Shown here in pieces: positions 24,010 through 36,300 of a stretch of DNA of 64,000 nt. The notes beneath the pieces are model-generated. The model was not told the origin of the DNA and searched no databases. It saw nothing but the letters and a program-made list of their open reading frames with translations. Every line of letters starts with the position of its first letter. Positions within the stretch are counted from its first letter, which is position 1. Origin of the DNA: Tyto alba (taxonomy: Eukaryota; Chordata; Aves; Strigiformes; Tytonidae); contig NW_024881279.1 of assembly GCF_018691265.1 (NCBI RefSeq), positions 7,159,243 through 7,223,242 on the forward strand. Direction: 5' to 3'. The translations under genes were made by a program, and so were the position numbers.

Positions 24010-25913
24010 AGGAGCCGCAGTAACATCACAGTTCATTGCAGAAAGGGGGATGTGGTGGTGGGAGGGTCTCCTTGGATTTGGGGCTGCTTTTGCTCCTTCT
24101 CTGCCTTATTTCACAAGCAAATTCGTGCCACTTTGCCAGGTTTGCCCAAGAGGGCAGCAGGGAGGGTGCTTGCAGCATCGTTATCCCTCCTGTCCTCCCT
24201 CCCTGCTCCCCGTCTCACACAGAGCTGCAGAGCCGCTGCGGAGGCACAGCAGCAGCCGGCCCCACCGTGGCACTGGCAGCCTTGTCCCCTCCCCTGGGCT
24301 CTGCTCCTCTAACCCCCACAGTGCCCCCCGCATCACCCGTTTGCATTTTGCCCTCTGAGCAGGACCACACAAGTGCCTTATGGCGAATTGCTTTTCTAGG
24401 AGGACTGGCAGCATCCAACCTTGCGGGTCTCCGGGCAGCAGGGATTTGTCTTTGTTTTCTGGTTTATTAACATGCTGCAAACTGATTGCAATCCTCATAT
24501 AACTCCAGTATCCCTCTGTAGCCTCTCTTGCAGCATACGTTGGGTGGAGGGGGGAATAGTTATTTTGCAGCAGAACCTTCCTTCTGCTTTTATTTCCCGA
24601 TACTGTCCTCAGAGGGAACCTCGATAGCTGTTACTCATTATCAGGGAAGAGCCATGCTGCACAGCATCTCTGTGCAACCAAGGCCAGAGAACGTGACTGC
24701 ATTTCAGAACCTTGCTGCTTGCCTGTCCTGAGCTGCTGCGACGGATGGAGAGAAAAGTAGAAACCCTAGACTGAAATCACTGCTTTATAATTAATGCAAA
24801 TATTCCCAGTGTTAAGGATGGAATTGGCTTTGGCTGCTGTTTTGGTCATCGTGCATCCCTTCAGGATATGGTTCAAAGCAGAGATTATTTGCTTTCTGGA
24901 GATAGCCACTCCTTAGTATTTACATATAAAGGTGTGCAAGCTTAAACTGTTTGTCTGAACTTCTGATACCAAACAGCTGAAGTTAGCTGAAATGACCCTC
25001 AACCTTCATGCATTAAATTTGCGAACAGCAATGATTGGTTGGGATCATGCTGTAGTAACAATTCAGAGCCTAGATTTCTCCTTCTTGCTTGCAGGCAACA
25101 TTAATTACCAGCAAATGAAAAAAAAGAAAAAAAAAAAAAAGCACCTCAGACCCCAGCTACTCTAAGCAGCTGCAGTATAACACTTATGAAAGTCATTTCA
25201 TGAGGAAAATCACTGAGCTGGAAAAAAAATTCCACATGTGCAGATGCGCATGGATACATTTGTTCTCTTTGTAAAACTCTTCAAGATCATTCCCCTCCCC
25301 TGGAAAGTTCCTCCTCCCTGCTGGAGATGTCTCCTTCCCAAAGGCTGCAGCTGAATTACGCTCAGGGTTGGGTTATCAGGTATCTAAGGGGGGTCAGGGT
25401 CTCCCCTAAAGCTTTTCCATAGCATCGTTTCTCTGCATGGTTTTGGTGGTGGGACGTGGCAGCCTGCCCTGGGAGGACGGGGTGATGGAGATCTCACACC
25501 CTGCACTGAGAAGCTGCCCAAGAGCCTCTAAAGTGATCAAGGTCCTCACAAAGTGTGATTAGGTAAGGTGTTTCTTTATGAAATTGCACTAAAAATATGG
25601 GTTTGCAATAAAAATCCCTTCTATCTACTGAAATTAGTTTCCCCTATGCATCTGGGGTTACTGTAAGAAAATCACATTTATCTGAATCACAGTTATTAGA
25701 ATTACTTGGATAACCCCATTATAAATTATTTGTTCTCTATCATCTTTTTTACATCCTTGATAATAGGAAGACTGAAATATAAATTTAAATATACCAGATA
25801 CAGCTTAAAAAGTAGATCATTAACCAAATATAATTTACAGTAATACTTTGTTTTTTTAGCTCACCCACAGCCAGTTGGTTTTCTCTTTCATCGAGTGGTT
25901 GCTGAAAAATATT

Positions 25914-25944
<31 letters not shown>

Positions 25945-28075
25945 ACCTTTGAACACTTGTTTGTCTCTCTGCAAAACTGCTGTAGGCTTCTTCCAAACAC
26001 TTCTGAGGATGTCTCTGGGTAAACCATCCTGGTCTCTTGTTCTTATACTCCTCTGAGAGACCGTGGCGGATCAGCATTCCTGAGTTCATGAAAACCGTAA
26101 CCAAATGGGATTAATAGTGAAAGAAAACAGCAATAGTAGCAGTGCCCAAGCTGCTGAGGAAAACATGAGTTATTACTTCTGCAAGACTTGCTTGAGTGTC
26201 TGAGATCTAAATGTTAGAGAGTTACTTTTTGTTTGTTTTTCTGTTTGTTAGTGGGTTTTTTGGAATGCTTCCAGTTTTGGGGAAGGCCTTGTATTCAAAT
26301 AATTTAGTAATTGCACAAGTGTAACTGGCAGCTCTCCTCTGGGCATTTTTGAAGCTTGTTGATGTTCAGATAAACAAACCAATTAATCTTTGGGAGCTCA
26401 ACTGGATATCAAAGTCAATTCCCATTCTGGGTATTCTCAGAAAAATAGAATCTTCGTGCCAAATAGGGGCTCTGGAATGGCATCAGTACTTCTGGCTAAA
26501 GCCAATGTCCCCCTGATGGGCACCAGCCCTTACAAGGCTGTTTCATAAATATCTTTTGCTTTGGAATATTGCAGAGAATATCTATTGGAGGGGGGGGGAG
26601 GAATCACCTTATGCTTTCCAAAATAATGAATCTGTACAGAAAAGTGAAAGAGTAAAATCCAGCCTAACTCACTGAATGCACGTCAGACCCAGTGGCATTG
26701 GGGTGACAGCTCAGTGATGCCACATTGCTGCTCTGCTCATGTCTGCGGTGACACAGCTGAGCACCAGGACGGAGGCAGCACTGATCCAGGCTGCAGTAGC
26801 AAAATCCCAGTTTGAAAGAAATCCCAGTTTTTTGAGCTGCTGCACTGGGAGGCTGTGCCTGCTGCCAAAACTGGGTCAAAAAGACACTAAACCGAAGGTC
26901 TGTTCCCTTCACTTTCTGATTATGAGGTCTCCAAGGGACACTTAGGGTGCCAGTTTCAATCTTTCCCAGTAACTGGTAAAATTGTTAAATCACTTTTTAA
27001 AAAAAAAAAAAAAACCCACAACTTTTTTTTTTTTTTTTTCTTTTTATTAAGCAGTTTTTGTCCTGCTTGGCAGCTATCTGCCTCCACTCATCTCTGCCCT
27101 CTCCTCCTCCCGGAGCAGCCACAGCACCCAAAGGCATCAACATTGCAAAGGGACGGCCAGCAGCCCGTGCACGCCGTCTTGCCATGGTCCTGCCTGCAGA
27201 AACGAGGCTCTTCGGTAAACTGGCAAACATTTCGGTAAACATAGCAAACCACTAGTGACTGGTGTGCGACTGGAAAATGCTACAACCCTGCTCCCACACT
27301 GTGAGCCAGTATCTAAAAACATGCCAGAGAGTGTCAGGAAGGGAGCGGCGTTGATGCCGGGTTTTGCTGTAGATCTTGCTGGGGACAGGGTTATGCAACC
27401 CTGAGCTCCTCCACACCTCGTTGCAGAGAGCTGCTTCTCTTTTCCATGTTTGTTCATTAAAAGTTCAGGAAAGGAAAACAGCTTGACCCTATTTGTGCCA
27501 GATTCCAGGTGATTTGTGTTCTCTAATTATCCCCCAGCCCATTAACCTCCCATGCATTACATCAAGCAGCCTCTACCCTAAGCAGCAAAGAGATTCCCGT
27601 GAAACATTAATGAGCTGTTTTCCTATTAACTAGATGGAGCGGGGTTAGAAATGTTGCACCCAGAGCTGTTGCCTTGACTGCAACTCACACGGGTAACTGG
27701 TGGCCACTACTTGTACAAACACTGTAACTGTTGCACATGGATTTTCTGGAAATTCCCAGGTATTTCTGGGTCTCTTGCAAGCGACTAACCGATTGCTGCA
27801 AGGGCTGGGTTACTGCAGCCATTCAGCATTTAGCACAAGACTTGTCTGCAGAAGCTGAGCCCCCATCCTGCTGGGAACACAGGTGGAATCCTTTTGGGAG
27901 GTTTTGAAAAGGCTCAGAGTGATTTAGACACTCCATTTCCTTGGGAGTTCAATTAAGCTCAGAAAATTAGTCCCGGGAGCCTTTGCTGGGAATTTCCAGA
28001 CCGTGCTGGTGTCAGGGGTCCATCAGCCCAGCTCTCGCTGGTGCTGGTTGCCCAGGGTCAGCAGAATGCTCCGGG
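24010..28075. other. Intergenic region, no gene seen
   Basis: GC-moderate to 24.4 kb, then AT-rich. It contains A runs near 25125 and 25918-25940, a G10 run near 26590, and adjoining A/T runs at 26998-27040. A degenerate 20-bp duplication (ttcggtaaac at 27211 and 27231) and a conserved-looking block at 27,500-27,680 are the only other structure I see. Confidence 0.55.
27211..27250. repeat. Two-copy 20-bp degenerate duplication
   Basis: TTCGGTAAAC occurs at 27211-27220 and 27231-27240, each followed by a related gcaaac word. GTAAACA resembles a forkhead factor site. Confidence 0.4.
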
Positions 28076-28080
28076 CTGGT

Positions 28081-28662
28081 TGTAGTGGTTTAACCCCAGT
28101 CAGCAACTGAGCACCACACAGCTGCTCACTCAGTCCTCCTCCCTCCCAGTGGGATGGGGAGGAGAATTGCAAAAAAGAACTTGTGGGTTGAGATAAGAAC
28201 AGTTTAATAGCTAAACTAAACTAAAATATAATAATAAAAATAATACTAAAATATAATAATAGTAATAAAAGGGAGTATAATAAAAAAGAAATAAAATCCA
28301 AGAAAAGACATGTCATGCACAATGCCATTGCTCATCACCTGCTGACTGGCACCCAAGCAGTGATCTGCCCCCCTCAACCAACTCCCCCAGCTTCTATATT
28401 GAGCAGGACATCTCATGGTATGGAATATCCCTTTGGCTAGTTGGGGTCAGCTCTCCTGGCCATGCTCCCTCCCAGCTTTTTGTGCACCTCCTCGCTGGCA
28501 GAGCATGGGGAACTGAAAAGTCCTTGATTTAGGATAAACACTACGTAGCAACAACTAAAACATCAGTGTGTTATCAGCATTATTCTCACACTAAATCCAA
28601 AACACAGCACTGTACCAGCTACTGGGAAGAAAATTAGCTTTATCCCAGCCAAAACAAGGACA
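28081..28662. mobile_element. Solo LTR of an avian ERVL-like endogenous retrovirus
   Basis: A 582-bp element starting tgtagtggtttaacc and ending aaaacaaggaca (TG...CA). It is flanked by 5-bp near-identical duplications, ctggt (28076-28080) and ccggt (28663-28667), differing by one C/T change. Five-base duplications fit class III (ERVL) integration. Its text (caaccccagtcagcaac-like start, ttgagataagaacagtttaa, an ATAAT-rich stretch at about 28215-28290, then gtatggaatatccctttggc) matches an LTR family I recall as common in birds. There is no internal retroviral coding sequence, so this is a recombination-derived solo LTR. Confidence 0.82.
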
Positions 28663-30263
28663 CCGGTGCAGACTTTTTTTAAAGTACTTTGAAGTCTCAG
28701 AAAGTACAAACTGTGGTGGTTGCTCGCTGGCAACTTCAACTGGGAATCTAGCGCAGGATATCTATTTCAAGTAGTGTAAATATTTGGTATTTATATTATT
28801 ACTGGTCTGCATAAGGTTACATTGTATCTTTGGATGCATGCAGTTTCTCTGTATAATTTTAGATTACAGAAATGCACATCCGGACTCCAACAAAACACTC
28901 GGCCATCCCAAAGTGCCTGAATGCCAATGCAGTTTGGTCTCTTTTTGGCCGTGCCCCACGAAGAGGCCAGGCAGCTGAGTGCTTCGGTCAGGGCTGGGTG
29001 GGGACACTGTGCTGCCATCACTCAAGAGCCTTCTCCCACCGGGGTCCCAGTGAACCCCCTGCCACCACCAGCCCGGGGTACTGGGTCGCTCACAGCCACT
29101 GCCTGAAGCCGAGATCCTGCAGGGTGGCCCTGGGGATGCCGGCGATGGCCAGAAAATCAGAGCTCTGTACCAAGGGAAGCAGCAAGCCATGCAAATACCG
29201 TTACGGATTACAAGCACCAATCTGCTTCCTCCTGGTCAGGCCTTGCAGGAGAACTCCACTTCACTTGTGTAGCTCTTTTCCAACGCCACTCTGGCATTGC
29301 TGGGAGGGGGGAAAGGGCTCTAAACTTGCCCTGCTAACGATCCAGCTCTCCTCCTGCTGAAAACAAACCCAGACCCGCCAGGGTCAGAGCACAAACTTGC
29401 TGTGCAGAAGAGTGGGTGACAGCTCAGCTCCCAGGAAAGCCACGTTTGCTTCCCTTTGCTCTGATGATCTCAGGGGCACAGAAGTCCAGCTTTCATTTTT
29501 CAGGCCCTGGGATCTCCATCTTTAAAATACAGAGATCAATTTTATTTTGGAAGCTGTGCGAGACAGTCCTGCAGAACCCCCCAGCACAGCTCACAAAGGA
29601 CCCAAACAATTCAAGTAAACCTGCCATAAATGACTTGCATGAGAGATTGTTTTATCATGAATAAATGCAGGAACATCCCAGTCACTTGCAAACAGAAAAT
29701 GGACCCCTTTTTGCTGAACAAATGATTTGTTACAAGCTGCTCAGTATTTGGCTGCTAATGCAAGCTGCTAACTCACCTGAGACAGGTTCATCTTCCCACA
29801 GCTGATACATCTCTTTAATAAAAGAGCTTTGCCTGATTAAAAAAACCTGCAAGACCAGTTCATGGTAACCACCAGTGTTACTACCCTCTAAACTTTCTGT
29901 TATCAGCTGGAGCTGGGCTGTGTTTAGATGTCCTAAGAATTAGCACTCCCAGAAAATAACATAATTTTTGAACTATTTTGTGGTTTTGTGGTTTGTGTGG
30001 TGGGGCTGATCACATCTCTCTGTCTCCACTGCTGCTGCTGTCTCTCCTTCTCTCCTCCAGGCTTCATGCTTGTTCTTCAGAACAGTACAAAAGCATCTTC
30101 GAATACATCCGCGCTGTGGTGGGGACTGAGCTGCGTGGGTTTTACTCCATCTGGTCGTTCCTGCAACCCCGGGACGCAGAGAGCCCTTCTCACCAGATCA
30201 AGGGATTTTTCACCCTGGTGCCAAAGTCCAGTGGCTGTTTCATAATCGTACTTCTTGTACCCT

Positions 30264-30278
30264 GCCACCATCTAGTGG
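30264..30278 (-). promoter_or_regulatory. CTCF-like motif, - orientation
   Basis: On the - strand CCACTAGATGGTGGC fits the CTCF core well and shares an identical 13-mer with the + oriented site at 8890-8902, making a convergent pair 21.4 kb apart. Confidence 0.45.
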
Positions 30279-30587
30279 TAACTCAACTATAAACTGCAGC
30301 AGGAGAGGCAATGCAGCCTGAGCGGGTCGTCCATCACCAGCCTGCCAGGAACCGAGTGCTGCTGGGGTAGCACGGATGCAAAGTGCAAGTTCATCGCCTG
30401 AGGCTGGTGGGCACACTCTGCTGCTGAAGCATAAAAATCAGCAGATTAACTATGGTGAGGTTTCTCCCACATGTGTCATCCTGCTCTGCTTCTCGCTGTA
30501 ATGAGTTTTTAGAAGTGTGCTTGCACTTGCTGTAGTTCTGCAGGTCCATCGCTTCTGTCCCTGCTCAGCTTTGGAAAGCTGCTAATG

Positions 30588-30650
30588 AGGGAGGGAAGGT
30601 GGAAGGGTGGTGGGGAGGGATGGTGGGGGGGGATGGGTGGGGGAGAGAGC
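30588..30650 (+). other. G-rich tract, possible G-quadruplex
   Basis: Purine-rich + strand with runs gggaggg, gggtgg, ggggaggg, ggggggggatggg and gggggag over about 60 bases. Confidence 0.45.
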
Positions 30651-33390
30651 ACAGGAGAGCGATGCATGCACACACCAACATCCACATGCACACACCCTGG
30701 AAGCTCTGGTGGGGTTTCCAGGCCTCCAGCCCCCAGAAGGGCTCTGCACCATTTTCTGAGCCCTGTGAGCAAAGCCAAGTGTTTATCCAGCATCCCTGGG
30801 GTGGGAGGTTGGAAACCATCCTGTGCCCCTCCCCACTGTGTGAAGGGCCAGTCATATTTGCATGGCATGTTGCATGAGCTAAATTCTGCTTGATGTGGTT
30901 GAGAATAACCTGAGTAACTACTTTCCTGGACTGAAATTGCTCCTTGAACTGCATTTTTTTTTTTTTTTTCAGAGAGTGCTCAGCAGAGTCTGCCATGGGG
31001 TTCTCTGACCGTTTGTTCAATTATGAATCACGAAGTTGTAAGTCCTTCTCCCAAGACATGAATATTTGTCCAGGGAGGCTCTTGTTTAGTGGCACAGGCT
31101 CCTCGGTCTGCCTACACTACTTCTCACTGGTGTTAGTGGGATTGCAAGCAGATTTGGAGGAGGGTCTCTACTGGGAAACTCTATCCCTAGCCAATCCCTC
31201 CTGTCTTCATTGAACCAGCAGCCCTGCAGGTAATCCTGCAGTGCCTGTGACTGCCTGGGCACAAGCAAGGGATCCTCTTGCACACAAGGAAAGAAAGTGA
31301 ATACACACACCGTAAATTAACTCATGCTGTGTATGAAAAAGCTGATACTCATGATAATGCCCAGCACCAGACTCCTGACAGTCTCAGCAGTGCACAGGCC
31401 AATTTTATTTCTTCCAGGGCCAGAGCAGTGGTTCCCATGAGGACAGTGGGATGTCCTCTCAGCACCTCTTCAGGATGGGGCCCTCAGGCACAGAAGGCAG
31501 AGGTTGCAAATGTTGAGACCCATTTTGCAGTGCAATGCCTGGTTTTGGCATTTAGCTTAGAGCTTGCTGCCAATATATCACGTGGTGGATTCGCTCTTGT
31601 GGGGATGCACAGAGCCAGGAACAGGCAAAACACCAGTGTTTGGTGTTTGTGGATGCTGTGGGAGTAGGATACTGTACGGACATCATCTATGCAAATGAGA
31701 TAGAGCGTTCTCCCTGCAGCTTCTCTCTTTTAGGTTAACTTTTCCTTTCCTTCCACTGCCAGGGAGCTTCTGCTTTAATGCACACACTGCTTTGAGCTGG
31801 GTAAATGAATCCCAGCTAGTGATGTACTCAGTGCTATTTAACCCGCTGTTATTCTGCACTCCCTGCAGTGCCAGGCTTCCTAGAAGGAATTTGTTATCTG
31901 CAGTATGATCCAAGCTGGGCCACTCAACTTTGGGGCCATGAGCATAATGCCTTCAACTGGATGAGGCTCCTGGAGCAAACGCTCACAGGGCTGTTCCCAA
32001 AGCTTCCCAGGCTCATCCAGCCCTACAGCAGTTACCTGCTTCCCTCTTCAAATACCCTTGGAGAAAGAGGTGCTAAGCTGTCATGGGCTTTCCGAAGCAG
32101 TGAGAGTCCCCCAGCGGGGCCAGGGGCCAATTGCAATATTTCCCCTTAGAGGTGAGATAGATTTTTTAAGTGAAAACAATTCTGCTGCTTCCCTTTGCAT
32201 TTGGCAGCACTCCCATGCCAGAAAAATGATGATCAGGAGCTTTGACACCTGGAGGAGCCAGAGCCGCCCCCGCGGGGCCGTGTGTGTACCTCTGTCCGGG
32301 CTCCCACATGGGCACCAGTTGTTGCCCAACTCTGAAGAATAGATGCAAAGGGGCTAAAAAGCTGATGTAGGCCAGAAGAGGAAGAGGTGGACTCCTGTAA
32401 CTGTCATCTTTAGGCATTCCAGACATAGAGAGTAAGACTAGGGTGGGAAGGAGGGGTGCCGGACATGTGTGACCCCACCATGGGTGTTTCTCATGTCTGG
32501 GGTATGGACATGAGACCCTTTTGGCCACTCTAAAAAATCTCAGAATCTTTGAGCTGAGAAAGCAAAAGCCAATTAAATATAACCCTTGTCACAGCTGTAA
32601 ATTAGATACTGTATGAATTGTCACAGTAAATGAAACCCAGGTTTTGGCTGCTCTGCTGTTTTATTAGGGCATGTCTTTTCCAGATTGAAAATGCTGAGGT
32701 GGTTTGTTACCTGATTAAAGAACATGTTGGATGTGAATGCATTGCATGGTGCTAGCTGAATATTCAAGATAAGCAGGGATTATTCAAATCCTCAAGCAAC
32801 AAACTTCAATTAGATGGGAGAGATTCAATTACGCTTTAGAGGGACTCTGGCTACAAGCATGTATGATACGGCAGGAAAATGTATGCAAAAGAATTTCATG
32901 GAAAGGAGCAATTATTTTATCACAAAGTGAAATTTGCTCATCAGTCCTGAATAGAAGCCCAAATAACTGAGGCTTTTAAGGAGATGATACATGGACCAGG
33001 ATGGATTTCAGCTGAATGCTAAGGCTGAGAGCCTCAAGCAGGTTTAAGTGAGTTTGATTAATGTCTGTGCAGTTATCAGCTGAAGTTTTTGTCTAGTGAC
33101 TTTATGATATTTGGTCTTGGATAAAGGATATTGTAACAAGGATGTAGGACTTTGGCAGCACATGTATCCCAACCCCACCATTAAGATAAAGTTTTAGAAA
33201 TTGAATTGGTTTTGAGTCTGAAGATGCTGGTTCCTTCTCCCCCAGCATCTCTGTATAATATTACTTCAGTGAAAAAAGCACAGGGAAAAGTCAAACACTT
33301 TGCAAAAGAACACAGACATTTGAATTTAATAAATTATAAAATTAAAGATTCTAATTTGTATATACATTTTTAATATACAAGAAATGGCTA

Positions 33391-36300
33391 TTTATTGCAA
33401 TTTCTGTTAAGGCATATGTAAGTGAATGGAAGTTGCATATAGATATTCAGATGAACATAGCTAATACTGTGCATTGTAGGTGAGTAAATAAGACATTAAA
33501 TGCATTATGTAATAGAATAAAACATAAAACCCTTTGAGTACTGGTAAAGCACCATTTCTAGAATTCTCAAAATACCTGATAGCATTCTATGGAAATGTTG
33601 TGAGACTCTAAATATTGAATGGATATATGAATATAAAAAGTGATGCATTCATAATAGACTACAGAAATTTGTAAAGGAGTGTTGGTGAAAAAAATGGCAG
33701 TAGATTGGAGCCAAAGGAGGCAGAATTGGTTTGGGATCTTTTTTTTATTTTCATGAGGGGCTGTCACTTGGATTTTAGTTTCGACCAACAGAAAAATGAC
33801 AATTTAGAAATCTGTAAACTTGCACGTTTAGATCACAAAATGCTTTGCTTAATGGGAGCACATTGCTTTAGCTCTCAGTTCTCTGAGATGGTCCCTGCAG
33901 GAATATGTTTACTTATAAATCTGCTTTAGCTTCTCGGGATTAGGTTACGTTAAAATACCACTCTCTGCTCATTATGGCTCAAAATGCAGTACCTGGGCAA
34001 CAGCAAAATGGTTACAGAAGACACACTACGATGACACTCTTGACCAATTACAGCACTGTAGAAAAGAGGAAATGGTTGTCAAAGTTCAACTAACCAAAAA
34101 ATGACCGAAATTTCCACTGCATGACATGGAACAAAGATCAACTAAGAGCAGAACCCCACCTATTGCCTTGGGCTGCCTTTTCTTCATCAATAGAGCTCTG
34201 CTCTGTGTTTTCCAGTAGAAGTGAAGTACATGTTCTTAGGAAATGACCATCGTGGTGAACTGCTGAAAAAAACACCTTCTGAAAAACTCATGCCGGATTG
34301 AAAAGGCGGCATCTTTCCTGGTCTGAAGGCACTTTGTTTTTTCCCCCTCATACAGCTAGTCTGTAAAGAGAAGGCAGCTGGTGGCTCTACTCCAAAAAGG
34401 ACATGGACCAGTCTGTGTCCATCAGCATCTCACTGTCTTGAGCAATCTAAACTGAAGCTGCTTCTTCAAATATCATTTCAGTGTTCTCCAAATAACTGCT
34501 AGAGAAATATTCAGTAGAATTAAACCCATCAAGAAATAAATCAAATTAAATCTCCCAAAAGGTGAGACTGAGAAGGGAGCAGATGCAAATTGCCTAAATG
34601 CAGATGCCACTAGGCATTGCGTCGGGTCCCTAATGAACACCAGACCTTGTGTAGGACCACACCAGCCTTCTGGGAGGCTGCTCCTGCTCCAAGATGCAGC
34701 AGAAGTTTCCACTTTATCTGGAAAACATGCTTTTGGTTTGTTTGATTGTACACTGACTCACTCTATAGAAAGAATAAAGTCGTCAAGTTTCTGAACTTTA
34801 AACCAGCTTTGCAAGTTCAGCCAGGGTGTCCATGCTGCGCGTGAGCGAGCGAACCCCTGCGAATTGATCTTGCCCAGCCTACAGCAGTCCTGGCCGCTGG
34901 GAGACACGGCTGGAAATGGTCAGCACAGAACCACCCTGTCCTTTTCAAATGTTGCGTCACCACACTGGAACAGGCCTTTCCTCGTGCTGGTTGCAGAAAG
35001 GTCACTTGAAGTTGCACCAAATTCCTGCCCCACTTGCTATTGGGACACAATTTAGAAGTCCTTTGGACACAAGAGGCTATTTGTAAGAAAGCATTTTGAG
35101 CTGTGGGCTTCCTCCTGTGACGTTTCTTCACATTGCCTGGTTGACTAAGCCTATTCCAGTAGCTAAGGAAGAACAAAAGCTATTAAAATTAGATGGGTTA
35201 TCTCAGGCTTCTGGAGGTCAGAGAAATGGGTCTCCACAAAGTCCCAGAGCGTAAGACTGGCACCATCCAGGCAGCAAACTTCTACCTCCCCACCTGCATA
35301 ACTTCAAGCCCCAACCCCTCTCTACGCACAGGATTGTGAGGGTTTTTCCTAAGTTTATCATATGCTTGGATGTGCTTCTAGGCTATGAAAAAACTGGGAG
35401 TTGTGGCTTATTTTTATTGTCCACAGAGCAAAAATCAGGATAATAACTTGAAGGGGAAAAGATGAGTTTTACACTAACCACATCTGTGTAAAGGAAATGT
35501 GGAAGGCAAGAAATACTCACTATGTCTACAGGCAGGGAGCCCAGCTACAGCTTGTGTCCCTCATGGCACAGCAGCTGGAATTATGTTGATTTAGACACAT
35601 CTTCCTTGCTTATAAATAGCATGGTGTTTGGTTGTTTTTTTTTTCTTCAGTGCTCATTACTACATTGCTCTGTTTTGCACAGATGTGACCTGACCCTATG
35701 CCGTTACTAAAACTTGTCCTGTCTGCAGGCAACCACAGATCCCTTGGTACAAGGCTCCCGGGGCCAGAGCCAGGCTTGCCTGTGCATCGTGGCTCTAACA
35801 GCAGGCAGGCCATGCAGCAGGGCTGGGGCGAGAGAAGGCTACCACACAGGTAACTAAAGATAAGCAACCTCCAACTGCAGGAAAAGGTGTAGTGTCTCAT
35901 GAGTGAAAGTCTGAGGTGAGACTTCTGCCACTGCTCCAGCCAACCACTGCTCAATGCTGCCAACTGTGAAGCTTTAAGTTTTACTTTTCAAAACCAGAAC
36001 AGATGACTGTTGCTTGCGCTGGCTGCTGTTTTCACATCTGCAGCCACGTCTGCTTGGTGCAGAAGATGTTTCCTAGTGCTCTAGACTTTTTCCAGGCCCA
36101 TTATGCTTCCCGGTCTTCATGGTCTTCAGTGTAACTCCCATCTCTGAACTATCTGAGCTGCCCCTAAACACTCACCCAAGTGTATCACCATGGTCCTCTG
36201 TAAGAAGTGACTCTTCAGGCCATCACACCAGCTGAAAACATTCCTTCTCAGCTTTGTCTAGTATCTCCATAAAGTATTTTTCTTAAACCATGTCTTGTCT

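Larger units (their letters stand above)
23150..24010. promoter_or_regulatory. CpG-rich region, probable promoter island
   Basis: GC-rich DNA with frequent CpG (for example cccggcggcgatccccttcg near 23380, and the 23,500-23,660 stretch), unlike the AT-rich surroundings. It sits at the 5' end of the predicted - strand gene. Long open frames on both strands here are a by-product of base composition. Confidence 0.55.
28663..33380. other. Intergenic region, no gene seen
   Basis: No convincing exon on either strand. It holds a CT-rich tract ending in an acceptor-like ctcctccag at about 30060, the CTCF-like site at 30264, a G-rich tract at 30588 and a conserved-looking block at 32,640-33,130. T runs near 30954 and 33741 are simple repeats. 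Confidence 0.5.

Noticed and set aside
23309..24470. Several overlapping open frames of 95-195 codons on both strands
   Set aside because: They lie in the CpG-rich block, where stop codons are rare by composition. They show proline/arginine-rich translation on several frames at once and no splice logic.
28081..28662. A longer provirus around the LTR
   Set aside because: No gag, pol or env-like coding sequence and no second LTR were seen on either side, and the target duplication flanks the single LTR.
28872..29360. 162-codon + strand frame after the solo LTR
   Set aside because: Overlapping frames on both strands, no domain, no splice context; looks like chance in moderate-GC DNA.
29978..30292. 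104-codon + strand frame with a hydrophobic start and an acceptor-like ctcctccag at about 30060
   Set aside because: The hydrophobic run comes from a CTG/CTC-rich tract. No donor or partner exon was found, and the end overlaps the CTCF-like motif.
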